This document shows positions 26,077 through 34,290 of a stretch of 64,000 nucleotides of DNA, piece after piece. Position 1 is the first letter of the stretch. Each line of letters begins with the position of its first letter. The notes below the pieces were generated by a model. The model was not told where the DNA came from. It ran no database searches and saw only the letters and a list, made by a program, of their open reading frames with translations. Source of the stretch: Clostridiales bacterium (GTDB taxonomy: Bacteria > Bacillota > Clostridia > Saccharofermentanales > Saccharofermentanaceae); assembly GCA_017620475.1 (NCBI GenBank), contig JAFZQI010000016.1, forward strand, positions 1 through 64,000. Reading direction: 5' to 3'. A program made the translations under genes and the position numbers.

Positions 26077-26117
26077 CTAATATGCTTCTATTTGAACCGC
26101 TCCGGCTGGCGATGTGT

Positions 26118-27740
26118 TCAGCCGAGATACTTCGTAAGTGTGGCACGAACGGCGCCGGGACCGGTGATCAATTCAGCCAGCATGCCTTCAATCTTTGAAG
26201 ACAGTCCGCAGGCGGTAAGATCCGAACCGAAGAGAGAGGTGTTCGAAAGAAGTTCCTCCAGATTTCCCTTCACACTCTCCGGATCTCCGATTTTTACAGG
26301 TTCGAGCTGCTCCTGTAAACGGGGAAGAAGCGGGTCACTGCTCAGATTCATCGGGAGCCCCTGATCATCGATCCCCAGAAGATAACGGAGCCACCCTGCG
26401 ATAGCCAGCGGGATATACGTAAGTTCACTTACGTCCAGCGTATCGTCGGCTACATAAGCCTTGATGGTCTCACCGAAACGGATCGGGATCTTTTGGCTGG
26501 TATCGGTGGCGATACGCTGCGGGGCATCCGGAATAAACGGATTAGGAAGCCTCTGCTCGATGACCTCGGCAATGAACTCGCGGGGATTCAGGATCCCCGG
26601 ATCCGTCACCACAGGAAGCCCTTCCTGATACCCGATCTTTGTGATCAGCTTCACCAGCTGCGGATCCTTCATCTCTTCGGAGATCCTCGTATAGCCGAGC
26701 AAACAGCCATAGACGGCCAGCGCTGTATGAAGCGGATTGAGACAGGTGGACACCTTCATGCGTTCCGAACGGTCGACCGTTTCGCGGTCGGTCATATAGA
26801 CACCGGCCTTCTCAAGCGGCGGCCTGCCGTTCGGGAAAGTATCTTCCATTACCAGATACTGAGGGATCTCCGCGTTTACGAAAGGCGCAATAAATGTTCC
26901 TTTCTCCGTGGTAAAAGGACTCATTTCCGATATGCCCATACTTGCAATCATTGCCTCAACAGAGGCATCCGGGCGGGGCGTGATCTTATCGATCATGCTC
27001 CACGGGAAACTGATTTTTGAAGGATCCTGAAGATATGCGAGGAAGTCTTCCGTGACGAAACCGTTCTCTTTCCAGGCCCGGGCGACCTCCAGGATGCTGC
27101 TTTGGAGCTTCTCTCCGTTATGACTGCAATTATCCATAGAAGCCAGAGCCAGCGGAGCACCATTAGCCTGAAAACGTTCCCAGAGAAGTGCGCAGACGAT
27201 GCTCATGGCATGTCTTGCAAAAGAGGGTCCCTGACTCATATCTTCTTTCACTACGCCAAGAAGTTCACCGCGAAGATCACGGAGGGCATATCCTTTCTCG
27301 GTGATGGTGAAACTGATCAGCTGAAGGGAAGGGGAAGAGACGATCTTCTTAAGACGGTTCATCTCATCCGGATCGGAGGGGTCGGCTTTTCTGGCCTCGG
27401 TCACACTTCCGATGATTTCGTATCCGACTTTTCCGTCGGCACGAAGATCTGCCATCAGCGTCAGGTTATCGTAAGGCCGATATACACGGTCGATGATTTC
27501 ATAGTCATAGGTATCGGCGGCAACGATTCCGGTTTTCACCAGGCCTTGATTCAGAAGGTCCTGTTGAAGCCGGGCGATAAAGCCGCGGAAAATATTCCCG
27601 GCACCGAAGTGCAGCCAGGTTGGATTGGCGGCAGTTTCCGCCTCAGTTCTTTTCAAGTCGAATTTAGGAAGAGCAATTCTGCGCTCCTCCCAAAACTCCT
27701 TATTATTCAAAGCTTCACGTGTTACAGAGATGTTTTGCAT
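26118..27740 (-). CDS. uxuB: Fructuronate reductase (mannitol dehydrogenase family)
   Basis: A protein of 540 residues. WLHFGAGNIFRGF is the NAD-binding glycine motif of the mannitol dehydrogenase/UxuB family, followed by SMDNCSHNG and the C-terminal domain with LTYIPLAIAGWLRY. It reduces fructuronate to mannonate with NADH in glucuronate catabolism, in the cytoplasm. ATG 27740 overlaps the end of uxuA by 19 bp and has GGAAGCGG upstream, so translation is coupled. It could in principle be a tagaturonate reductase, but the uxuA neighbour favours fructuronate. Confidence 0.9.
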   Translation of the reverse strand: MQNISVTREALNNKEFWEERRIALPKFDLKRTEAETAANPTWLHFGAGNIFRGFIARLQQDLLNQGLVKTGIVAADTYDYEIIDRVYRPYDNLTLMADLRADGKVGYEIIGSVTEARKADPSDPDEMNRLKKIVSSPSLQLISFTITEKGYALRDLRGELLGVVKEDMSQGPSFARHAMSIVCALLWERFQANGAPLALASMDNCSHNGEKLQSSILEVARAWKENGFVTEDFLAYLQDPSKISFPWSMIDKITPRPDASVEAMIASMGISEMSPFTTEKGTFIAPFVNAEIPQYLVMEDTFPNGRPPLEKAGVYMTDRETVDRSERMKVSTCLNPLHTALAVYGCLLGYTRISEEMKDPQLVKLITKIGYQEGLPVVTDPGILNPREFIAEVIEQRLPNPFIPDAPQRIATDTSQKIPIRFGETIKAYVADDTLDVSELTYIPLAIAGWLRYLLGIDDQGLPMNLSSDPLLPRLQEQLEPVKIGDPESVKGNLEELLSNTSLFGSDLTACGLSSKIEGMLAELITGPGAVRATLTKYLG

Positions 27741-28801
27741 TTTGATACCGCTTCCCAAAGACCTTCAATATAAGAAGCCCCCAGTGCGCGGTCATAAAGA
27801 CCGTACCCCGGACGCGATACTTCGTCCCAGATCCGGCGGCCGTGGTCCGGACGGATATATCCGTCAAACCCACTCTCATAGAGGGCGCGAACGATCTCGA
27901 ACATATCCAGATCGCCTTCGGTAGAAAGATGGGCGCTCTCATGGAAGTCATTTGTGCTTGTGTGTTTGATGTTTCGAAGATGTACGAAAGGCACTCTTCC
28001 CATGGAGCAGAATTCTCTGGCCATCGCCGGAATGTCGTTGGCAAGATTGGCACCGAGGCTTCCGGTGCAGAGCGTCAGGCCATTGCGGTTGCTGGAATTC
28101 AGATTCAAGAATGTGCGGATGGATTCCGCATTGTTGATCACCTTCGGAAGACCAAACAGCGGAAGCGGCGGATCGTCGGGATGCACGCCGAAATCAATAT
28201 CATACTCTTCAGCGTAGGGCATGATGGCATCCAGGAAATAGGTGATGTTGCGGAAGTATTCTTCTGCCGAGACATTCTGGTAGAACTCGATGTCCTTCGC
28301 CATGGCCGGGAAACGCTCCGGTTCCCAACCAGGAAGAGTCATGTTCTGTGAGCCGTCGAGCATAGAATGGATAATGCTTTCTAAGGTGAGTCCGCTGGCA
28401 ACAGCATGTTCATAAGCCATGGAGAAACTTCCGTCCGAAAGCGGCATCTCCAGCTGGCTTCTAAACCAGTCCATCACCGGCATGAGATTGTAGCAGATGC
28501 ACTTTACACCGGCTTCATGGAGATTTTTCATTGTTGTGATGTAGTTCGAGATATATTCGTCACGGGAAGCAAGTCCCTTCTTGATATCTTCGTGAACGTT
28601 GACACTTTCGATGACTTCCATCTCAAGACCGGCCTCATGGACCTGATCGCGAAGAGCGAGGATCGTCTCCCTCGGCCAGACTTCTCCGGCAGGGATATCG
28701 GAAAACATCGTTGCTACACCGGAAACCCCCGGAATCTGACGAATCTGAGCCAGCGTGACGGTATCATCACCGTTTGGCCACCAACGAAAAACCATCTTCA
28801 T
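27722..28801 (-). CDS. uxuA: Mannonate dehydratase
   Basis: A protein of 359 residues, normal length. MKMVFRWW-x(3)-D-x-V-T-L-x-Q-I-RQIPGV is the classical UxuA start, and FGVHPDDPP, CTGSLGA and PDHGRRIWDE are conserved metal and active-site segments. It dehydrates D-mannonate to 2-keto-3-deoxygluconate using Fe2+ or Mn2+. The longer open frame to 28837 would enter the promoter, so ATG 28801 is preferred. First gene of the uxuA-uxuB operon; two operator copies lie at its promoter. Confidence 0.93.
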   Translation of the reverse strand: MKMVFRWWPNGDDTVTLAQIRQIPGVSGVATMFSDIPAGEVWPRETILALRDQVHEAGLEMEVIESVNVHEDIKKGLASRDEYISNYITTMKNLHEAGVKCICYNLMPVMDWFRSQLEMPLSDGSFSMAYEHAVASGLTLESIIHSMLDGSQNMTLPGWEPERFPAMAKDIEFYQNVSAEEYFRNITYFLDAIMPYAEEYDIDFGVHPDDPPLPLFGLPKVINNAESIRTFLNLNSSNRNGLTLCTGSLGANLANDIPAMAREFCSMGRVPFVHLRNIKHTSTNDFHESAHLSTEGDLDMFEIVRALYESGFDGYIRPDHGRRIWDEVSRPGYGLYDRALGASYIEGLWEAVSKCKTSL

Positions 28802-28839
28802 AGTTACATGCCTCGTTTCCACACAACACATACTCACGC

Positions 28840-28872
28840 AACTAGAATACTAGCAAACTAGCATAATGTCAA
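28840..28872 (-). promoter_or_regulatory. uxuA promoter with two operators in its spacer
   Basis: Minus strand: TTGACA (28872-28867), 17 bp, TATTCT (28849-28844). AACTAGAATACTAGC (28840-28854) covers the -10 and AACTAGCATAATG (28856-28868) reaches the -35. Occupancy would block RNA polymerase. Confidence 0.75.
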
Positions 28873-28957
28873 GCAATTAAGATAAAATCTATCTGACCGA
28901 AATTGTTCGTCCCGAAAAGCACTTTATGTGTTCATTCCGAGCTTGCGCGAAAGAGCG

Positions 28958-29329
28958 TTACATCTTGTCGGTATCATTTCTCCGCGGGCTGCCCGTAATA
29001 CGGAAAAGGTTCAGCAGCCAGGGGATCAAAGCGATCCATCCGAGAGAACGGACAACCGATACCAAACAACCGATGATCAGTTCAGAAAAAGAACATACAC
29101 CATCTTGATAATCCGGATAATGCATGGCGATATAGGCAAGAACGACACAAAGGATCGCTCCCACCAAAAGCAATGTGGACTTGATCAGCACCGGCTTGGG
29201 AATGGAATTGGTTCCCTCATCCTTCTTCAGTTCGCGGTTCGTCCCTTTGAACCCGGCAAAGCAAAGGATCACGGCGCCAACAATACCAGCGATCATCACT
29301 ATGACTCGGATCAATAAAACAGTATCCAT
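28958..29329 (-). CDS. Small membrane protein
   Basis: A protein of 123 residues with about three membrane helices (near 5-26, 48-68 and 80-106) and short charged links. TGAGGT precedes the ATG, which supports a real gene. I recognise no family. It lies between uxuA and the DUF624 gene on the same strand and may be transcribed with the latter, 67 bp away. Confidence 0.6.
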   Translation of the reverse strand: MDTVLLIRVIVMIAGIVGAVILCFAGFKGTNRELKKDEGTNSIPKPVLIKSTLLLVGAILCVVLAYIAMHYPDYQDGVCSFSELIIGCLVSVVRSLGWIALIPWLLNLFRITGSPRRNDTDKM

Positions 29330-29396
29330 GGATTACCTCATTTGAATGAAATGCTTTCGATACGTGATATGTGCGTCAATATCGAACAAGATAACT

Positions 29397-30239
29397 TTAT
29401 TCCTCGCGGGCGTCTTCGTCAACCTCTGACGCCGCCGGCTCGTCATCTTCATCTATCTCAACTTCAGAGTCTTCTTCGTCCGATTCCTCAGAATCATCAT
29501 CCTCTTCCTCTTCCTCTTCATCCGATTCGTCTTCCTCGGATTCTTCATCAGCGTCATCTTCAGAATCTTCATCAGAGTCTTCGTTTTCATCCTGATATTT
29601 CTCCGGATGTTCGCGCTTGTCCCGGAGGATCAGAGCGTAACCGAAGTCCCGCTCGATCATTTTCCAGCAGAGGAAGCAGCAGAGGTAGGGAAGGATGGCG
29701 AGGCTGGGGAAGAAAAAGATCATCAGCGCCAGAGATAAGATCATGAAAAGCCACATCAGAAGCGTGTGACGGGCATACATGGTCGAGAACGTGAAACTGT
29801 GGAACAGCGTGCTTCCGACATTGTTTTTAAAACGGGCCAGGTACGGGAAAACGTACGGTACGCAGAAGATGAAAGGAAGAGCCAGAAGGATAGCGATCGG
29901 CAGATACCATGATGGAAGTTTGACATCACCGAAGCCCTTCCAGGCGAAGAGAATATTGAATGCCGTGATCCCGGCATAGAGGATCAGGATGATGGTCAAA
30001 ATGATTCCCTGAAGGAGATTCTGCTTGAAAGAATGGAAGAAGTCACGAACCGGGGTTTCGGATTTTTCGGCATAACGCTTATGAACGGCATAGTAAAGTG
30101 CACTGGTGGCCGGTCCCATGGTCACGAGGGGAATACTGGTCGCGACCCAGCACAGACTCAGGAGCATGATGTCACCCAGTTTGTCACCTGCCGAGTAAAA
30201 TTTGCTTTTCGAAATGCGGTCGTAGAAAGATGATTCCAT
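29397..30239 (-). CDS. DUF624 (YesL-like) membrane protein with acidic tail
   Basis: A protein of 280 residues. The first 215 are a DUF624/YesL domain with about five membrane helices and the conserved start, then GPATSALYYAVHK and a YLARF segment. Such proteins sit beside LplB/YtcP-type sugar ABC transporters in Bacillota, as here. The last 65 residues are almost all Asp, Glu and Ser, a tail I do not know from YesL; it may bind cations or a partner. AAGGAG lies upstream of ATG. It diverges from the esterase gene, with a shared operator between. Confidence 0.85.
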   Translation of the reverse strand: MESSFYDRISKSKFYSAGDKLGDIMLLSLCWVATSIPLVTMGPATSALYYAVHKRYAEKSETPVRDFFHSFKQNLLQGIILTIILILYAGITAFNILFAWKGFGDVKLPSWYLPIAILLALPFIFCVPYVFPYLARFKNNVGSTLFHSFTFSTMYARHTLLMWLFMILSLALMIFFFPSLAILPYLCCFLCWKMIERDFGYALILRDKREHPEKYQDENEDSDEDSEDDADEESEEDESDEEEEEEDDDSEESDEEDSEVEIDEDDEPAASEVDEDAREE

Positions 30240-30266
30240 AATAGATGCGTCTCCTTTTCTCCAACT

Positions 30267-30295
30267 ATATTAGACGGTGAGAAAAGAAAAAACAA
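30267..30295 (-). promoter_or_regulatory. Promoter for the DUF624 gene
   Basis: Minus strand: TTGTTT (30295-30290), 17 bp, TAATAT (30272-30267), 28 bp before the start codon. Confidence 0.55.
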
Positions 30296-30309
30296 GTCGA
30301 AAAGGAAAA

Positions 30310-30327
30310 CTAACATTCTAGTGTTAA
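30310..30327. promoter_or_regulatory. Operator between DUF624 and esterase genes
   Basis: CTAACATTCTAGTGTTAA. Read on the minus strand it contains CTAGAATGTTAG, the identical 12-mer found at the kdgA promoter (38207-38218). Placed upstream of the two divergent genes. Confidence 0.6.
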
Positions 30328-30393
30328 AGTTGTGGAAACGAAGAGAAGAATGTGCTACTCTTAATCTGTAAAACAGCAAAACATGAGGTGGAT

Positions 30394-31923
30394 ATGACAA
30401 AGCTTGCAGGTATTTTCTCAGACGGAATGATCCTTCAGAGAGGACGGCCATGTGCCATCTGGGGACAGGATGATGGAGCGGATGAGATCGTCGTTATCCT
30501 TGAAGGAAAAGAATACAGTTCTATTGTAGAAGAAGGAAAATTTCTTGTCACCCTTCCTCCTCATGAAGAAGCGGTCGGAGTGACGATCGAGATTATCGGA
30601 AGCACGAAGATCGTTCTTTCGGATGTGTGCTTCGGCGATGTTTTCTATCTGGCCGGACAGTCCAACTTCGAGCTGCCGGTGTCCCGCACACTGGATGTGT
30701 CCCGTGAAGAAGTCGAGGCATCGAACTATCCATATATAAGACAATATAGAGTAACGCCCCAGTATCTGATGGCCGAAGACCGGATCGCTGATCTTCCGGA
30801 ACTTCCGTGGACGTCAGCGGTTCCGGGCGAAATCGGACAAATGAGTGCTGCGGGATTTTATTGTGCCAAAAGGATCTATGACCGGATCCGCGTGCCGATC
30901 GGTCTGGTACTGGGTGCTCAGGGAGGATCGACGATCGAGTCCTGGATGCCGGCATCGCTCCTTTCGCAGTTCGGAGATCATTCTTCGAAAATGGAGCCCT
31001 TCATGGAGGGCTTTGCGCTAAGAGAGTACCTCGCCGAGAGAGATAAGCAGAACGGGATCTGGAGAGCAAGCTTAAAAGGAGATAATGAAGAGGAGCTGAT
31101 CAGGAGTATTCCGGAGGGTGCAACCGACTTTGAAGTTCCGGGCATGATCCGGGAGAATACCGGCAAAGAACATGTGGGTATCGTATGGTTCTATAAAGAA
31201 GTGGAACTGACAGAGGAACCGGGCGAGGAGGCTTTCCTTTATCTCGGGGATCTGATCGACGCGGACGAGACTTTTGTTAATGGCGTATCGGTGGGCCGGA
31301 TCGAGTACAGGTACCCGCCGAGAAAATATCCTTTCGATGGACGTATCCTTCGAAAAGGGAAGAACCTTATCACGGTAAGACTTCTCATCGAGACGGGAAA
31401 CGGCGGATTTGTAGCTGCGCACCCGTACTATCTTCGCACGGACAAGGAGCAGGTTGAACTGGAAGGAACATGGAAAGTTTTCTTCGGTGAGGAAACAAAG
31501 ACCCTTCTTACTCCCGGAGTCATGGGACAGCAGGTACCGACATCTCTTTATAAAGCGTCCGTTCTTCCATTAAAGGATTATTCCTTCCGAGGACTTTGGT
31601 GGTATCAAGGCGAATCCAATACGGATGACCCGAGCCGGTATAACGAAAAGTTCAAGTGCATGATCGACAACTGGAGAGAATTGTATGGACAGAAGCTGCC
31701 GCTGATCTGTATCGAAATGTGTGACTATCAGGATCCTCTTCTCGGAGGAACGCCGGAAGGCTGGGCTACGATCCAGAAGATGCAGCGCGATGCCGCAGAG
31801 GAAGTGAGCCGATGCGAAGTCGTTTCGGCCAAAGATCTGACTTCACCATGGGAGCTTCATCCGCAACGCAAAAGCGAACTGGGTGAGCGGATGGCGCAGA
31901 CGGCCATGCACCTATATTACTAG
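30394..31923 (+). CDS. SASA-domain carbohydrate acetylesterase
   Basis: A protein of 509 residues. GQSNFELP gives the nucleophile Ser of the sialate-O-acetylesterase-like SGNH fold, WWYQGESN the oxyanion and substrate block, and DLTSPWELHP the Asp/His. A beta-sandwich insert (about 255-385, with GDLIDADETFVNG) is typical. No signal peptide, so it likely deacetylates imported oligosaccharides in the cytoplasm, probably acetyl-xylo-oligosaccharides given the neighbours (inference). ATG 30394 with GAGGTG is preferred to the upstream in-frame start. A strong terminator follows, so it is transcribed alone. Confidence 0.85.
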   Translation: MTKLAGIFSDGMILQRGRPCAIWGQDDGADEIVVILEGKEYSSIVEEGKFLVTLPPHEEAVGVTIEIIGSTKIVLSDVCFGDVFYLAGQSNFELPVSRTLDVSREEVEASNYPYIRQYRVTPQYLMAEDRIADLPELPWTSAVPGEIGQMSAAGFYCAKRIYDRIRVPIGLVLGAQGGSTIESWMPASLLSQFGDHSSKMEPFMEGFALREYLAERDKQNGIWRASLKGDNEEELIRSIPEGATDFEVPGMIRENTGKEHVGIVWFYKEVELTEEPGEEAFLYLGDLIDADETFVNGVSVGRIEYRYPPRKYPFDGRILRKGKNLITVRLLIETGNGGFVAAHPYYLRTDKEQVELEGTWKVFFGEETKTLLTPGVMGQQVPTSLYKASVLPLKDYSFRGLWWYQGESNTDDPSRYNEKFKCMIDNWRELYGQKLPLICIEMCDYQDPLLGGTPEGWATIQKMQRDAAEEVSRCEVVSAKDLTSPWELHPQRKSELGERMAQTAMHLYY

Positions 31924-31948
31924 GGGCTCACCAAAAACGGTTAACCAC

Positions 31949-31991
31949 AGCAGAGCGTTATTTCACCATGTGGAAGTAACGCTCTGCTTTT
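31949..31991 (+). terminator. Terminator after the esterase gene
   Basis: AGCAGAGCGTTA (31949-31960) pairs perfectly with TAACGCTCTGCT (31977-31988) and is followed by TTT. Confidence 0.85.
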
Positions 31992-32154
31992 GTTTATTCG
32001 GAAATCGATAGGAACGTAACAACGAATCTTTCTTCCCTCATTTCTCATGCGAGTATTTCACTATGGGCTGAAGCGGTATCAACCCGATGCCGAAAAGAAA
32101 ATCGGGAATTGTGCATTATCGCTAAAAAACAGAAAAGAAATAATCGAGACACCG

Positions 32155-32210
32155 TTGACATGTGACTAGTATGGTGGTATTCTGTCCTCGTAGACAACTA
32201 GCATACAAGT
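32155..32210 (+). promoter_or_regulatory. Importer promoter with two operators
   Basis: TTGACA (32155-32160), 17 bp, TATTCT (32178-32183): the same boxes and spacing as uxuA. GACTAGTATGGTGG (32164-32177) fills the spacer and AACTAGCATACAAGT (32196-32210) lies just after the start of transcription. Confidence 0.75.
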
Positions 32211-32282
32211 GTGGAAGCAAGGCAGCACCCAAAAACATCTCCTCCTGATTCTCATGCGATCATCGCTTTGCTTCCTCACTTG
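32206..32282 (+). promoter_or_regulatory. Leader hairpin of the importer operon
   Basis: An 18-bp stem with two mismatches: CAAGTGTGGAAGCAAGGC (32206-32223) with GCTTTGCTTCCTCACTTG (32265-32282). The loop is 41 nt and there is no T run. It overlaps the downstream operator and precedes the first gene by 40 nt, so it could protect the message or control its translation. Confidence 0.6.
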
Positions 32283-32321
32283 TAAGCGTTAAGGAAAAGC
32301 GTAATTGAGTGGAGAGTGGCT

Positions 32322-33290
32322 ATGAGTAAAATGGGTAACAGTAGAAAGGAGCTGAAGAATCCCAACTATAGATATAGTTGGAGATCAGTTTTTTCGCATC
32401 ATTTCTTACGGAACTGGCAGATCTATGTGATGCTGATTGTTCCTGTGGTGTATTACATCGTTTTCCGTTATGTTCCGATGTTCGGTAACATTATTGCTTT
32501 TAGAAAGTATCGTGCCGGTGGTAATCTTTTCGGTTCCGGAAAGCTCACGCTCCGGTATTTCCAACAGTTCACAAAAGATAAGTCATTCTGGAGAGCTTTC
32601 AGAAATACATTGACTCTTAATATTACATATCTTCTTTTCCGATTCCCGCTGACATTGATCTTTGCACTTCTTATCAACGAGATCAGAAATCTTCACTGGA
32701 AAAAGTTCGTACAAACGGTTTCTTATCTTCCGCACTTTATTTCGATGGTTATCGTCTGCGGTATGATCAAAGAACTCGTTTCTACAGGCGGTCCGATCAA
32801 CTCCCTGATCGTTGCTCTCGGCGGTCAGCCGATCCAGTTCCTGGCAGTGGCGAAATACTTTGTCGGTATCTTCACGATCTCCGGTGTATGGCAGAGCATC
32901 GGCTGGGGAACGATCCTGTATCTTGCGGCAATGTCCAATATCAACCCGTCTCTTTATGAAGCGGCGGCGGTAGATGGTGCCGGTCATTTTCAAAGAGTAT
33001 GGCACATCACCCTTCCTTCGATCCTTCCGACCATCACCACGCTCCTTATCCTGGATATCGGCGGATTGGTTGGTTCGGGCGGAGCCTTCGAGAAGGTATT
33101 CCTGCTTTATAACCCGATGATCTATTCTTCGGCGGATATCGTTTCCACCTATGTATACCGAATGGGTATCGGTTCCGGTAACTACAGTTACGCTACGGCG
33201 GTAGGTCTTTTTGAAGGACTCATCAACCTGGTTCTTCTGACCATAGCGAACGTCACGTCCAAGAAACTGACGCAAAGCAGCTTGTTCTGA
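32322..33290 (+). CDS. Sugar ABC importer permease, LplB type
   Basis: A protein of 322 residues with six membrane helices and the inner-membrane permease EAA loop (YEAAAVDGAGHFQRVWHITLP), as in LplB/YteP. It would form the channel with the next gene's product for uronate-bearing oligosaccharides (inference from the neighbours). ATG 32322 follows GGAGAG; an in-frame GTG lies two codons before. No ATPase gene is present; CUT1 systems of Bacillota often share an MsmX-like ATPase encoded elsewhere. Confidence 0.92.
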   Translation: MSKMGNSRKELKNPNYRYSWRSVFSHHFLRNWQIYVMLIVPVVYYIVFRYVPMFGNIIAFRKYRAGGNLFGSGKLTLRYFQQFTKDKSFWRAFRNTLTLNITYLLFRFPLTLIFALLINEIRNLHWKKFVQTVSYLPHFISMVIVCGMIKELVSTGGPINSLIVALGGQPIQFLAVAKYFVGIFTISGVWQSIGWGTILYLAAMSNINPSLYEAAAVDGAGHFQRVWHITLPSILPTITTLLILDIGGLVGSGGAFEKVFLLYNPMIYSSADIVSTYVYRMGIGSGNYSYATAVGLFEGLINLVLLTIANVTSKKLTQSSLF

Positions 33291-33303
33291 GGAGGGTACT
33301 AAG

Positions 33304-34158
33304 ATGAAGATTAAAGAGAATACCGGATATAAGGTATTTCTGGTGGTCAACACCATCATCATGATCCTGATTTCCGCAGCAACACTTTATCCGTTTTTGT
33401 ACCTGGTATCCCAGTCGTTCTCCTCAGAGAAGGCGATCATCAGCGGACACGTGGGGCTGATCCCGAAGGAATTTAACATTAAGACTTATGTATATGTACT
33501 GACCAAGGGAGACTTCCTGAAGTTCTATAAGAATACGGTCATCTATGCATTCGTCGGAACGATCCTTTCCCTGACTTTCTCTTCGATGCTCGGTTACGCA
33601 CTTTCGAAGACAGAAATCAAGTTGATGAAATATCTGACACCTTTCGTTATCTTTACGATGTATTTCGGCGGCGGACTGATCCCGAACTACGTACTCGTTG
33701 TACGACTGGGACTTAAGAATACGATTGCCGCTTTTATCCTGCCGATGATGATCAGCACCTACTATGTACTCCTTATGAAGTCGTTCTTTGCCGGAACGCC
33801 GAAGGATCTGGAAGAAGCAGGTGAGCTGGATGGCCTTGATAAATTCGGGGTATTCATCCGGATCGTATTACCTCTTTCGAAACCGATCATCGCTACCATG
33901 ACGCTCTTCTACGCGGTTATGTACTGGAATAACTGGTATCAGGCTTTCTTATATCTGCGTAAAGAAAAGTGGCCGGTTGCTTACTATCTGCAGACCATCA
34001 TCCGTGGTCAGGGCGCCAACGATCAGGATGCCCAGTCCGTGGCAACAAACATCAAGTCCTGCGCCATGGTTCTGACGGTCCTTCCGATCATCTGTGTATA
34101 TCCGTTCATTCAGAAATACTACGTACAGGGCATGATGCTCGGTGGTGTAAAGGAGTGA
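33304..34158 (+). CDS. Sugar ABC importer permease, YtcP/AraQ type
   Basis: A protein of 284 residues with six membrane helices and the EAA loop EEAGELDGLDKFGVFIRIVLP. Partner of the upstream permease in a CUT1 importer. GGAGGG precedes the ATG 13 bp after the first gene. The C-terminal YPFIQKYYVQGMMLGGVKE is typical of YtcP/LplC proteins. Confidence 0.92.
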   Translation: MKIKENTGYKVFLVVNTIIMILISAATLYPFLYLVSQSFSSEKAIISGHVGLIPKEFNIKTYVYVLTKGDFLKFYKNTVIYAFVGTILSLTFSSMLGYALSKTEIKLMKYLTPFVIFTMYFGGGLIPNYVLVVRLGLKNTIAAFILPMMISTYYVLLMKSFFAGTPKDLEEAGELDGLDKFGVFIRIVLPLSKPIIATMTLFYAVMYWNNWYQAFLYLRKEKWPVAYYLQTIIRGQGANDQDAQSVATNIKSCAMVLTVLPIICVYPFIQKYYVQGMMLGGVKE

Positions 34159-34290
34159 TGCCGTATCACCGCAGCGGGAGCGGTATCATCCCGCGAATAT
34201 CAATTTAGTATGTTTCCGCTTGAATCCGAGTAGATCCCGGATGGCGGGGCAGGAATAAACAAACATCCATTTCTTACGAGGAGGAAAACT

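Larger units (their letters stand above)
31924..32321 (+). other. 398-bp gene-free stretch before the importer
   Basis: Contains the esterase terminator (31949-31991), then about 160 bp in which I see nothing, then the importer promoter with operators (32155-32210) and a leader hairpin (32206-32282). Confidence 0.6.
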
